Below are positions 11,006 to 23,512 of a stretch of DNA of 64,000 nt, piece after piece; within the stretch, counting starts at the first letter, position 1; each line of letters opens with the position of its first letter. The DNA is taken from NCBI GenBank assembly GCA_006384855.1, contig VCJN01001848.1, forward strand, positions 1 through 64,000, written 5' to 3'. Source of the DNA: Tetraselmis striata (lineage: Eukaryota > Chlorophyta > Chlorodendrophyceae > Chlorodendrales > Chlorodendraceae). Under the pieces are notes generated by a model. It made no database searches, was not told where the DNA came from, and was given only the letters and a program-made list of their open reading frames with translations. Made by a program: the position numbers and the translations under genes.

Positions 11006-11027
11006 GTCACATCTGAATCTCACAGTG
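11006..11027 (-). repeat. right terminal inverted repeat, CACTA copy 1
   Basis: Exact reverse complement of 3145-3166. It is followed by target duplication CGA (11028-11030). Confidence 0.92.
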
Positions 11028-11309
11028 CGAGCGGTGGTTTTTACGCCAGTCTATTCGCATGAAGGCTTGCCGGCAATCAACAACACCGCGGGCACGATCA
11101 ACATAATGTTTCCTCTCGACTATATCATGAGCCACTGCCCTTGATCCGGAACGCTCCGCACGTCTCGCTTCAGGACGCCCTTCACTGGGCGCGCCCGGAC
11201 CTTGTGCCCCCCTCCCACTTCGGGTTCCTCCTGGCCGATACCCCCTTTTCAATATATTCTGAAATAAAGGTGGGGATTGATGATGTGTATGCCTGCCCTT
11301 TAGACACAA

Positions 11310-12707
11310 CGTGCACGAGAGTGCCAAGATGGCACAGAGGCGTTTCTTCGCGCATTCTTCCCGCATGTGCTATGTGTCCTCCTCCGGGGACGGCACGTCA
11401 GCGCAGACGTCGATGTTACCGCGCGGAAGATGGCGCCTTGGGAGTCACCTCGACTCCGATTATAAGAGGTTTTGCGGTGGCAGCACCACGAGGGTACGGT
11501 TTTCCATCTCCGGAGCGGTTGTGATTCTACCAGGAGAGGATGTCATAATGGAGTCTTCAAACGCTAACGGCACCTTCTGTGCGGTCAACTTTACTCCATG
11601 TGCGGGGAGACGCCAAGTGCCGAGCGACATGGATACTTCCATGGTTTCATCACGCTCGCGCCGGTGACTGCCGCTGTTGTCCCCTCTGCGGACTGGCAAT
11701 TAACACCGCTTTACATGGTCTTCAATCCGGAACTATCCTCGGAGACATACGACGACCCCCTCTTCGGGACCATGCAACTGACAATCCAGTGGCCGGCTTC
11801 AAGATGTTTCCATGCAGTTCCCACACCATCAGCCGCAGACGATGTTCGATGACCCCATGAACGCGGACATCGAATTTGCATTGCAAAGGTTTCATCCCAG
11901 CGGAGTCGGGCACCCACTAGCGCAAGAACTCCTCTATTGATCCCGAGTTGGGGTGAACCCCCCCTCCCCAACCTCTATTGCGTCAGGGGGGGGGGGGGGT
12001 ATTCCGTGCCCTCGATTGGCGTAACGCGAAAGGACATACCCCCACATCTTACCTAGAGGATGCCGGCCACTTGAGACGCGGGACACGCCACTCGCGCTCA
12101 CGGGCGGTACGTGATCACGCGTTCTCAATCCGCGCCACCGTGCATCCCAACAACATTGTGGGAATTCCAAGGGCTTACACACGCGATAATAAGCTTGCGC
12201 GGCGCAGGTGTGTAGGACCCTTGGGTTTTGGGTTTTACAGAAAGCACACGCTTAGCACTCCGTGCTGTTGCTAGCACAGTGGCAGCTAACGACATCGTGC
12301 ACTACCGAGGCTGCGACTTCGTCGCCGACGCACTATGCCCATACGCAGCTCGGGTAGCGGCACGCAAGATCAAATACGCCTTTGCAGTCGTCACCTCTCC
12401 GTGGTTTTCGATGCTCGATCTATACCTACCGACAGCTCTTGTCTCATGCGCCTTCCTAGTTAGTGTGCATGCGCCGCACACTACCTACATGACGCATAGC
12501 ATGGTTGCGCGCATGGCCTTCTTGTCAAAGCTTGCCCTAGCAGGGCGATTGTACGTGATGTTGTCCGCGAAGGCAAGAAACTTGGACTACACCGGCCAAA
12601 GGGCCGTGTGGTTGGTGGATTCACAACCCGAGACTACTGTGTGGCAATATATTTCCGAAGCCCCCGGAGCGGTGCTAGTCCCCATGTTGTTCGAACACGT
12701 CATGTAA
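11310..12707 (+). pseudogene. frameshifted remnant of an unknown element protein
   Basis: Three plus-strand segments in different frames read like real protein. The first is 11311-11590 (RFFAHSSRMCYVSSSGDG, then GAVVILPGEDVIMESSN). The second is about 11620-11850 (GFITLAPVTAAVVPSADWQL). The third is 12228-12707, a 159-codon frame with SPWFSMLDLYLP and a terminal MLFEHVM. The SPWF...LD motif recalls the methyltransferase-like ORFs of some algal retroelements, but this is a weak resemblance. The segment ends about 240 bp before the satellite array and may be debris of an element older than both neighbours. Confidence 0.3.
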
Positions 12708-12952
12708 TAAGCCATCGTTGCTCCAACATAATTTGCACCACAGGCCGGCGCAATATGGAAGGCATACCCGTTAAAACGTTTGAACATCAATCGTCGCTTG
12801 CACCAGCGGCCACCTATGAAGGGGAGGGCTGCTACATCTCCAAGCCCGACTTTCGCCACAAATGCAACACTTACATGGGCACTCTCGCATGCACGACAGT
12901 AACACGCCGTCGCACTAGTCGAAAAACCTCCTATCGGGTGAAAATATTATGG

Positions 12953-15900
12953 CATAGCCAAGCATGTGTTGGACAAGACAAACGCGATGCAGCATGTCGT
13001 GGCTATTCGTGATTGCCACTTGATGCCGTTGCGCGTCGTGGATCTGTAAACCGTAACGGGCCGCACACTTGTATCCAAGCCCCAAGCGCGGCACGCGCTA
13101 TGCCGGAGCCGTGCCAATACACACCACTTAGACGCGCGTATCGGCTAGCATCTATCGGACGTGCCAACCGGGCTGCAACATGCCGCACCTCGTCCAGATC
13201 AGTACTTGTAGCAATTTCACGGGGCGGCGCCGTAAAGTCATTACCCATGTAGCTCCGAAACCATTCTGAGAAACCGCGGCACGGGGTTTACATGATGCCT
13301 TAGATAGCGCGCAGTGGGGGCGCGCTTGTGGGCTAGCATGTATCGGACGAGGCAAACACGTTGAATCATGCCGCCGCACTCCAGATGGCGGCCTGGAGGC
13401 GTTCCGCGGGGTGGCCGATGAATCGTGTTCCGCGCGTACCTGTGTGCCCAGCCATGCTCGGCACACGAGCTGCACCGCAGCGTACGAAATGCGCGCCAAC
13501 GCGACACGCGTATAGCCAAGCACGTGTTGGACGAGGCAAGCGCGATGCAACAAGCCACGGCTATTCATGGTGACCGCTTGATGTTGTTGCGCGGTGTGGA
13601 TTAATTAGTAAACCGTGTCGCTACGCATACTGATGTAAATGCTCCCGAATCACGGCACGCGCTGTGCCGGAGCCGTACCAATGCGCGCCGTTGAGACGCG
13701 CGTATCGGCTAGCATCTATCGGACGAGGCAAACACGCGGTAATATGCCGCCCCTCGTCCGGATGAGCACTTGCAGCCATTTCACGGAGCGGCGCCGTAAA
13801 CTGTATAACTCGGTCATACCAATGTGGCCCACGCACGGCACGGGCTACACGGGACCATTCATAACGCGCGCCGAGGAGACGTGCTGACATGCAAGCAGTT
13901 GTTGGACGGGTCAAACGCGCTGCAACATGCCGCGGCTACTCGTGATAACAGCATGGCGCCGTTGCGCAGTGTAGATGTGTGAACCGTTACGACCCACCGC
14001 AGGCCTGATTGATGTATACATGCCTCGAGCACGGCGCGCGCTATGCCGGAGCCGTACCAATGCGCGCCGCTGAGACGCGCATATGGCATACCATCTATCG
14101 GACGAGCCTAACACGCTGAACCATGCCGCACCTCGTCCAGAATGGTACTTGTAGCCGTTCCACGGGATGGCGCCTTCAAGTCATAACCCATGTAGCTCCG
14201 AAACCATTCTAATAAACCGCAACAAGCGCTGTACCGGAGGCCTCACATGGCGCGCAATGGGGGCGCGCTTGTGGGCTAGCATCTGTTTGACAAGGCAAAC
14301 ACGTTGCATCATGCCACCGCACTCCGGATTCCCGCTTGGAGCCATTGCGCGGGGTGGCTGATAAACCATTGCGCCCGTATCTATGTGCCCATGAACGGCA
14401 CGGGCTACACAGTGTCGTACAAAATGCGCGCCGAGGAGACGTGGGCTCAGGCAAGCACGTGTTGGACGAGACAAACGTGATGCAACACGCGACGGCTATT
14501 CATGATGATCGCCTGGTGCCGTTGCGCGGTGTGGATTAGTAAACCGTGTCGCGAGGCATAATTGATGTATATGTGCCCCGAGCACGGCGTGCACGATGCC
14601 GAAGCCTTACCAATGCGCGCCGCTGGACGCACGTAGCGGCTAGCATCTATCTGACGCGGCAAACACGCGGCAACATGCCGCACATCGCCCGGATGAGCAC
14701 TTGCAGCCATGCATTTCACGGCGCAGCTTCGTAAACCGTAGATACCGGTCATACCATGCAATGTGGCCCACTCACGGCACGGGCTACACCGGAGCGTTCA
14801 TAACGCACGCCGAGGAGACGCGCGTACATGCAAGCACGTGTTGGACGAGGCAACCGCGATGAAACATGCCGCGGCTGCTCGTGATGACCGCATGGTGCCG
14901 TTGCGCGGTGTGGATCTGTGAACCTTAACGCGCCGCACATTTATCTATGCCCCAAGCACGGCACGCGCTATGCCGGAGCCCTGCCAATGTGCGCCACCGA
15001 AACGCGCATGTCGGCTATAATCTGTTGGACGAGGGATACACGCTGCAACATGCCGCACCTCGTCCGGATGAGCACTTGTAACCGTTGCACGGCGCGGCGC
15101 CGTAAGGTCATGGCTCATGTAGCTCCGAAACCATTCTGAGAAACCACGGCACGCGCAATACCGGAGGCTTCACACAGCGCCCAATGGGGACGCGCAAGTG
15201 GGTTAGCATCTGTCGGATAAGGTAACACGCTGCAACATGCCAAACCTCGTACGGCGGTGTACATGTAGTAGCGGTACGGTTTCACGGCGCGGCGCCGTAG
15301 TAAACCGTATAGCGGTTATACCCATGTGGCCCATGCACGGCACGGGCTACACCGGAGCGTTCATAACGCGCGCCGATGAGACGCGCGCATAGGCAAGCAA
15401 GTTATTCTGGACGAGAGAATCGCGATGCAACATGACGCGGCTACGCGTGATAACGGCCTGGCACCGTTCCGCGGTGTAGATGTGTGAACCCTTACGATCC
15501 GCATACCTGATGAATGTATGACCTAAGCACGGCGCGCGCGCGCTATGCCGGAGCCGTACGAATGCGCGGTGCGGAGGGGCGCATATCGCCTAGCATCTAT
15601 CGGACGAGCCTAACACGCTGCAACGTGCCGCACCTCTGCCAGATAAGTACTCAGCCATTTCATGGCGCGGCGCCGTGCACCACATAGCTCCGAAACCATT
15701 CTGAGAAACCGCGGAACGCGGCTCATCGGAGGCCTCACATAGGGCGCAATGGGGGCGCGCTTGTGGGCTAGCATCTGTCGGACGAGGCAAACACGATGCA
15801 TCATGCCGCCGCACTCCGGATGGCGGCTTGGAGCCGTTCCGCGGGCGGGGTGGCCCGTAAATCGCGTTCCGCGCGTACCCGTGTGCCCATGCTCGGCACG

Positions 15901-17275
15901 CGAGCTACACCGCGGCGTACGAAATGCGCCCGAGGAAATGCGCGTATAGCCAAGCATGTGTTGGACGAGACAAACGCGCAGCAACATGTCGTGGCTATTC
16001 GTGAGGGCCGCTTGATGCCGTTGCGCGTTGTGGATCTGTAAACCGTAACATGTTGCATACATGTATACAAGCCCCAAGCGCGGCACGCGCTATGCCGGAG
16101 CCGTGCCAATACACGCCACTTAGACGCGCGTATCGGCTAGCATCTACCGGACGCGCCAACCGGGCTGCAACATGACGCACCTCGTCCAGATCAGTACTTG
16201 TAGCAATTTCACGGGGCGGCGCCGTAAAGTCATTACCCATGTAGCTCCGAAACCATTCTGAGAAACCGCGGCACGGGGTTTACCGGATGCCTTAGATAGC
16301 GCGCAGTGGGGGCGCGCTTGTGGGCTGCATCTATCGGACGAGGCAAACACGTTGCATCATGCCGCCGCACTCCAGATGGCGGCTTGGAGCCGTTCCGCGG
16401 GGTGGCCGATGGATCGTGTTCCGCGCATACCTGTGTGCCCATGCTCGGCACACGAGCTGCACCGCAGCGTACGAAATGCGCGCCAAGGAGACGCGCGTAT
16501 AGCTAAGCACGTGTTGGACGAGGCAAGCGCGATGCAACAAGCCACGGATGTTCATGGTGACGACCGCCTGGTGTCGTTGCGCGGTGTGGATTAATTAGTA
16601 AACCTTGACGCGACGCATATCTTATGTATTTGCCCCAAGCACGGCGCGCGCGATGCCGCAGCCGTATCACTGCGCGCCGTTGAGACGCGCGTATCGGTTA
16701 GTATCTATCGGACGAAGCAAACACGCGGTAACATGCCGCACCTCGCCCGGATGAGCATTTGCAGCCGTTTCACGACTGGGCGCCGTAAAACGTCTAAAGC
16801 GGTCATACCAATGCGGCCCACGCACGGCTCGGGCTATACACCGGAGCGTTCACAACGCGCGCCGAGGAGACGGGGGCATAAGCAAGCAAGTGTTGGACGG
16901 GTCAAACGCGACGCAACATCCCGCGGATATCCGTGATGACGGCCTGATGCCGTTGCGCATCGTAGTTGTGTGAACCCTTACGACCCGAATACCTGATACA
17001 TATATGCCCCAAGCATGGCACGCGCTATGTTGGAGCCGCACCAATGCGCGCCGCTGAGGCGAGCAAATCGGCTGTAATCTGTTTTGCGAGTCTATCACGC
17101 TGCAACATGCCGCACCTCGTCCAGATGAGTACTTGTAGTCGTTCCATGGGGCGGCGCCGTAAAGTCGTTTCCCATGTAGCTCCAAAACCAGTATGAGAAA
17201 CCGCGGCACGCCGTTTACCGGAGCCTAACATAACTTGCAATGGAGGCACGCATGTGGACTAGCATCTGTCGGAAG
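12953..17275 (+). repeat. ~187 bp satellite with pentameric higher-order repeat, forward arm
   Basis: The anchor TAGCATCTATCGGACG and close variants recur at about 13147, 13336, 13711, 14088, 14277, 14640, 15025, 15206, 15594, 15769, 16138, 16326, 16699, 17077 and 17263. Spacings are about 187 or 375 bp. The 375 bp gaps hold a sister monomer with GTGTTGGACGAG at the same place. Five monomer types alternate, giving a higher-order unit of about 940 bp (13147 to 14088 to 15025; 16138 to 17077), with shorter deleted units between. About 23 monomers are present. All ORFs here are by-products. Confidence 0.9.
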
Positions 17276-19658
17276 TATAGGCAAGTACGTACGTCTCCTC
17301 GGCGCGTGTTAAGAACGCTCCGGTGTAGCCCGTGCCGTGGGTGGACCACATTGCATGGTATGACCGATATATAATGTTTACGGCGCCGCGCCGTGAAACT
17401 GTACCGCTACAAGTACTCCGCCAGGCGAGATGCGGCATGTCGCCCCGTGTTTGCCTCGTCCGATAGATGTTAGCCGCTACGCGCGCCCAGCGGCGCGCTT
17501 GGTACGGCTCGTCCATCGCGCGTGCCGTGCTTGGAACACATATACATAAGGTATGCGTCGCGTCACGCTTTTAACTATTATACACCGCGTAATAACGGGG
17601 CTAGGCGGTCATCATGAATAGCCGTGGCGTGTTGCCTCGCGTTCCCCTCGTCCAATACGTGCTTTCCTACAAGCGAGTCTCATCGGCGCGCATTTCGTAC
17701 GCTGCGGTGTAGCCCGTGCCAAGCATGGGCACATGTAGGTACGGGCGCAATACGGTTTACCGGCCAACCCGCGCAACGGCTCCAAGCGGGCCTCCGGAGT
17801 AGTGCGGCGGCATGATGCAACGTGTTTGCCTCGTCTGATGGATGCCTGCTCACATGCGCGCCCCCATTGCGCGCTATGTGAAGCCTCAGGTAAACCGCGC
17901 GATGCGGTTTCTCAGAATGGTTTCGGAGCGACATTGGCTATGACTACACGGCGCCGCCCCGTGGAACGGCTGCAAGTACTCATCAGGACGAGGTGCGGCA
18001 TGTTGCAGCGTGATAGACTCGTTCGATAGGTGCCAGCTGATTTGCTCGCCTCCGCGGCGCGCATTTGTACGGCCTCAACATAGTGCGTTCCGTGCTTGGG
18101 GCATATATACATCAGATATTCGGGTAGTAAGGGTTCACACATCTACAACGCGCAACGGCATCCGGCTGTCATCACGAGTAGCCGCGGGATGTTGCATCGC
18201 GTTTGCCTTGTCCAACACCTGCTTGCTTATGCCCGCGTCCCCTTGGCGCGCGTTATGAACGCTCCGGTGTAGCCCGTGCCGTGCGTGGGCCACACTGGAA
18301 TGACCGATATACACGGTTTACGGCGCCGCGTCGTGAAACGGCTGCAAGTGCTCATCCGGGCGAGGTGCGGCATGTTGCCGCGTGTTTGCCTCGTCCGATA
18401 GATAGATACTAACCGATACGCGCGCGCGTCCAGCGGCGCGCAGTGATACGGCTCCGGCATCGCGCGCGCCGTGCTTGGGACACATATACATCGATATGCG
18501 TCGCGTCACGCTTAAGTAATCCACACCGCGCAACGACACCAAGCGGTCACCATGAATAGCCACGACGTGTTGCATCACGTTTGTCTCGTCCAACACGTGC
18601 GTGGCAATATGCGCGTTCCCTCGGCGCGCATTTTGGTACGACAATGTGTAGCTCGCGTGCCGTGCATGGGCACATGGGTACGGGCGCAGTACGGGTTATG
18701 GGCCACTCCGCGGAACGGCTCCAAACGGGGATCCGGAGTGCGGTGGCATGATGGAACGTGTTTTCCTCATTTTACAGATCCTACTCCACATGCGCCCCCA
18801 TTGTCCGCTATGTGAGGCTCCGGTAAACCGCGTGTTGCGGTTTATTATCATGGTTTCGGAGCTACATGGGTTATTACTTTACAACGCCGCTCCGTGCAAC
18901 GGCTACAAGTACTCATCCGGCAGAGGTGCGGCATGTTTCAGCGTGTTTAACTCGTCCGATAGATGCTAGCCGATACGCGCGTCTGAACGGTAAACATTGG
19001 TACGGCTCCGCCGGCATAGCGCGTGTTGTGATTTGGGCATATATACATCAAGTATGCAGATATTGTAATGGTTCACTGACCTACACCGCGCAACGGCTCC
19101 ACGCGGTCATCACGAATAGCCGCGGCATGTTGCATCGCGTCGCCCCTGCGCCCTCCGCCCAACACTCCTTGGCGCGCGTTATTTATGAACGCTCCGGTGT
19201 AGCCTATGCAGTGCGTCGGCCGCATTGGTATGACCGCTACACGGTTTACGGCGTCGCATTGTGAAACCGTACCGCTTGAAGTACGCCGCCGGACGAGGTG
19301 CGGCATGTTGCCCCGTGTTTGCCTCGTCCGATAGATGCTAGTCGTTCTGCGCGAATCGGTGGCACGGCTCCGTCCGGCATAGCGCGCGCTATGCTTGAGG
19401 CATATATACAGGCATGCGGCGCGTGGCGGATTACACGGCTACACCGCGCAACGGCTCCATGCGGTACTCATGAATAGCCGCGGCATGTTGCATCGCGCTT
19501 CTTTCGTCCAACATGTGATAGCCTATACGCGCATCTCCTCAACGCGCTATATGGACGCTCCGGTGTAGCCCGTGCCGTGCGTGGGCCACATTGGTATGAC
19601 CGCTACACGGTTTGCGGCGCCGCGCTGTGAAGTGGCTACATGTGCTCATTCGGGCGAG
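17276..19658 (-). repeat. satellite, inverted arm
   Basis: Same monomers in reverse orientation, about 12-13 of them. The complementary anchor CTCGTCCGATAGATG lies at about 17457, 18391 and 19326 (934-935 bp apart), which confirms the same ~940 bp higher-order period. The switch of orientation falls at about 17276-17290, in the middle of a monomer. The array stops abruptly near 19658. Confidence 0.9.
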
Positions 19659-21400
19659 TGCGTAGTAGATGAGCGCGTAGTAAGATCATCAATGGACTCG
19701 AGGCAGCGAGGGAAATCATGATTACGCTCGAGGGTCGCGCGTCTTCGCCCACGGCCACTGCCACGACCGCAGCCACGACCACGGACATGCACACCTTCAA
19801 GTGTGTCACCAAGATGGAACGCAGGCACGCTTGCTAGGGCAGTGAGGCTCTAGATTGGCGGCAATCTATCGGCTTTCCGCCACGGTGCCGGAAAGTCCCC
19901 TCTGGCCGTGGAGGTGAGCCGCGCAGGCCATGCGACCCGCTCGTGCGGTGTTCACGACGTTGCCGTCTCCGGTTAGGAGGTCGACGCTCAGCGTGAACAA
20001 CCTCCACCTCGACGCCGTTGTCCACAAGTACAGCTACACATTAACGGCCACCACGGCTACGGCTTTTGCCATGGTCTTTGCCCCGGCCACGGCTGGAAGA
20101 AGTGCCACGGCCTCTGCGATGCGCCGACTCGCGGAGGTAGCCATCGTCAGTGAGGAAATCGGATCGATTTTGCCGGTTTCGACGCCCATGTCCTCGGGAG
20201 TGCATGGCACACCCCTCCTCCGGCTGCGGGGTCAAAGCAACATTCAAGTGCGCGGGCTTGCTTGTAGCGCGAGACGCGCGCGGCGATGGGTGCAGTCCCC
20301 CCGTTGTGCCTGCGAAACACCTATGTGTCGCGAAGAGTCCGCCAAAGGTACGGGTGCCTGCATTGTCTTTTCCCGGCGAAGGCCTTGCAATCACATCGCA
20401 GACCCGCTGCCGCCTCAAATCGGACTTGGCTCAGAGGTGCGCAATGCTCGTTTACATATTTCAGTGCACGGCATCGAGGAGGCACACGACCCTCCAAACT
20501 GTCAGTGTGGGTCTTGATGCGGGCGATAGTAACGTTCTCTTCCGAACGAATGTCGGCGTTAACGAAAATTAACCTCGAAACATCAGGTTAAGTCGCGAAC
20601 TGATCTTTGGGGTCCGCGCATGCCGCCATGGCTGCGTGGTTGTACTCCGAAAGCTCAAAAGCGAGTCTAGAATTGAAGTCACCCCCTGTGCATTTAAAGG
20701 CTCTACCCTGAGGCTCTAAAAGGGCGGGGAATGCCCTTTCGAGCATAATGTCAGTGGGCCGTCGGCGCTTCGAGAAATCCTCATTCTCCTTTGTCCATCT
20801 ATGCCCGCTCTCTCGGGGGTGGGTGTTGGCATGGCAACCCCCCCAGCCCCTAGCGGTGCAGTGCTATTTGAGTTTGTCACCGATGTACTCGTCTTCCATG
20901 AAGCCTGTAGCACGCGCCTCTCCACGGCGGCGCCACGCCACCATGAGCACGATCGCCACGGCCTGGGGCTTATTGAGCGTCGCGCACGCGTGAATGATGT
21001 CGACGCTTTCCGCGCAATACACGGAGTTCCATCTGTGGTTATCTAGCAACTTCTCAACGACGGGTCTGTCCCATGGACAAGAACTTCCATTTCAAGTGGA
21101 CGTAGCGGCTAACAAGCTGTCAAGGGCAAAGAAACATAGCAGGAGAAAATCAGCCCAGTTACCCGCAGCCACAATCGATACTCAACAATCAACAACTGGC
21201 AGTACCTTTGCATTTGGAAACGTAGTAGCTAGAGCTGCCCTCACGCCGGCCCTCCCCTGTCGCCGATAACCGCATGGGCCTCCAAGGGTAATCCGAAAAA
21301 GTCGGCAGAAGTGTTTTGCAAGCCGGAGAATACGGCCTCGAATAAAGCTGCGGCACTCTCCGACTTGGCGAAACAAAAACACGAACGAAGTCACGATGTT
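19659..21400. other. no confident gene
   Basis: The minus strand has Arg-Gly-rich frames (about 19650-19830 and 20041-20160, e.g. GRGCGRGSGRGRRR) and an unassigned 61-codon frame at 20864-21049 (IHACATLNKPQAVAIVLMVA). These may be element debris. No splice-consistent gene was assembled. Confidence 0.4.
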
Positions 21401-21441
21401 GTGTGTGTGTGTGTGTGTGTATGTGTGTGTGCGTGTATGTG

Positions 21442-21485
<44 letters not shown>

Positions 21486-21496
21486 TGCGTGTGTGC

Positions 21497-21536
<40 letters not shown>

Positions 21537-21540
21537 GTGC

Positions 21541-21626
<86 letters not shown>
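21401..21626 (+). repeat. (GT)n microsatellite, ~226 bp
   Basis: Almost pure GT dinucleotide with occasional GC or AT substitutions. Alternating purine-pyrimidine tracts of this length can adopt Z-DNA. Long Cys-Val or Thr-His frames here are artefacts. Confidence 0.97.
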
Positions 21627-21627
<1 letters not shown>

Positions 21628-21676
21628 GGGGGTGATTGGACTTCTCGATTCTTGTTTTTACGACAATGAGTAAAAG

Positions 21677-22216
21677 TCACTTGCTCAAGCTTTTTTTGTG
21701 GGTGCCATCCGTCATCAGGTGCAACGGCAAGCCCGACACTAATGCCTTTTGAAGGTTTCGAAGCAGCTCAAGACTTGAAAACGCGACCGCGAAAGCTTGC
21801 GGGTAGACCCCACCACGGAGCTCAAGCAGACTTGGAGGCTCGACGTCATCGAGGTAGTCAACCTCTGGCACCATGTGGGAATCCGCCCACTCTTGCAAGT
21901 CGTGGAAGCTCGACAGCTCCAACAGCCCCCGTTGCTCTGACATTACCGTCTCCTCCAAACGACGAACCCTTATGTTCACTTCTCTCGAGCTAGGCGGGAT
22001 TCCTGCATCCCGCAAGTCGTGCTCGGATAAATGTTGCATGGCCTTTCGGGGCGTCGACCCCTGATGAAGGAGAGGCAGAAGGGTCTTCATGAGACCCTGT
22101 AGTACACTGTTGTACTCACTGGGTGAAGGGCACGGAGGCGCCCAAGTGCTCAATGCCGTTGTGCCGAATTTCCCACAGCCGTGACTCGTCGTTGCACGCG
22201 ACCACGGGCGGGGCAT
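21677..22216 (-). pseudogene. transposase-like ORF fragment
   Basis: A 179-codon minus-strand frame, MPRPWSRATTSHGCG..., with a helical, acidic middle (DLRDAGIPPSSREVN; FHDLQEWADSHMVPEVDYLD). Near its end is LPLHLMTDGTHKKSL. A DGT(H/F)K motif after a hydrophobic strand is seen at the first catalytic Asp of Mutator-like transposases. The frame then stops and runs into the (GT)n tract, so the protein would be truncated there. The upstream 600 bp belong to repeat family R2, consistent with an element 5' region. Assignment is tentative. Confidence 0.35.
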
Positions 22217-22830
22217 CCATTATGCGCGTAATAACAAATGGCTAGGCAGCGGCCCACCAGGAGCGGAGGATTATGCGTGCGATAGCCAAGCGGCATCACC
22301 CCCATCTCAAGTCCTCCACGGGGTGGGCTCTGGTAACCCATGAGACCCGTGCCCGGCTGGCTGCGGTAGGGGGCTGAGCGGGGTGGCCGATTGTGGCGGT
22401 TCCTCGGATCATGCGACGACCGGGGAGCCCTACGTGTGGCAATTATACGAATATGATATACAACGAGTTAATAGTACAAGTACTGTGTATTCGAGTACTA
22501 GTACGATGTGTACCTGCGACTACGGGTATATGTACCGTATAATTACATGAGCTAGCAGCAAAAGGCGATATCAGGGAATCACCAAAAAAATGACAATGAG
22601 AAAGGTCCTCAATGCTGCCTTGTGGTACGAGCCGCCGCGGGCAGCATCCCTGTACGGGGGGCTGCTAAAAATCATGCATGTACGACATCGGCCTTGCGTC
22701 GGCCTCTACGAGATCCGCCTACGGGTTGGGAAGGGGGTCTATACGACTCGAGTGGGGGCAGCCTACCAGCGAGGGCTGTTCGGGATGAAACCGTGTTTTT
22801 GTGCTTCGGTGCGACCCGCCCGGTACGGGG
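22217..22830 (-). repeat. dispersed repeat R2, copy A
   Basis: Two blocks (about 22217-22440 and 22625-22830) match, in reverse complement, 41863-42080 and 41640-41830. Shared words include CGAACAGCCCTCGC, GGCCACCCCGCTCAG and TCCTCCGCTCC. The blocks keep their relative order, with different spacers between them. Copy A adjoins the transposase-like ORF at 21677-22216. Confidence 0.7.
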
Positions 22831-23362
22831 GGGGGGGGGGGGGGTCGGCGTTACACAGCCTTGCACGGTGGCGGCTGTAATAAATCCAACCGTGCACGGA
22901 GCCCAGGAAGCCGCCCTCGGGCGGTGACCTCGGCCAAGAGCGTGGGCATGTGACTGCCGCGCGTGGGGCGACTGGGCACTGGTGTGCTGCACAAGATCGG
23001 AGAGCACACGGCCCGCGATGCAGGGGGTGTTTTCCCCGCCTCCACCTCCGAACTCCGAGGACGTCCGGGGACACCGCCGGCAGCAGCTCAAGGCGGGGGC
23101 GGATCTCAGCAGCGCGACGGCCGAGCGGCCTCGCTCGCTGCTTGGCCGTGGCAAGAGGAGCTCAGCGCTGAAGCAAGCTCCGACTTCCGGGGGAGGGTAA
23201 ACGGCGGGAGCATGCGCATATATGGCGCGGTCACGTGATCTCGGGCTTATGTGGCCTGGCTAGTGAGTACGGACTGGCGCTGTTGTACGAGCGTAATAAT
23301 CCCATAATTACTAACGTGTAGTGTAGTAGTGTACCACTGATGCAAAATTAGCGAAGCATGAA
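22831..23362. other. no gene recognised
   Basis: Contains the end of a poly-G run and GC-rich sequence with short frames on both strands; no motif or splice structure seen. Confidence 0.4.
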
Positions 23363-23512
23363 CTGCAACATAGCCACGTGGCCTACAGAAGTCCCGCCGT
23401 ACGCGCTTTAATTAAGCGGACCCTATGCTGGTTTGTAAGGGTCGGGCCCTTTTTCGATGATGGGTAAAGAGAACTTGCCAAGACGAAACTTTATTCAGTT
23501 GGAACAAATTTC
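23363..23512 (-). repeat. dispersed repeat R1, copy B
   Basis: Inverted counterpart of 608-757, matching from TGCAACATAGCCACGTGG at one end to the TTCAGTTGGAACAAATTTC side at the other. Confidence 0.6.

Larger units (their letters stand above)
3145..11027. mobile_element. CACTA-type DNA transposon, copy 1 (7883 bp)
   Basis: The ends are a perfect 22 bp terminal inverted repeat beginning CACTGTGAGATTCAGATGTG. The element is flanked by the 3 bp duplication CGA (3142-3144 and 11028-11030). CACTR termini plus a 3 bp duplication define the CACTA/EnSpm superfamily. Subterminal short repeats lie near both ends. The interior carries a plus-strand transposase-like gene, a 30 bp tandem array, a minus-strand Cys/His-rich gene, a small basic ORF, a ~360 bp hairpin-unit array and a Lys-rich ORF. 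A second, nearly identical copy lies at 50905-58552. Relative to that copy, this one has one-base frameshifts near 4730 and 9918. Confidence 0.9.

Noticed and set aside
12953-19658. CRISPR array or many small related genes
   Set aside because: The units are 187 bp diverged monomers without spacer logic, in a eukaryotic genome; the small related ORFs recur because the DNA recurs.
21189-21680. Thr-His and Cys-Val repeat proteins
   Set aside because: Pure translation of the GT microsatellite.
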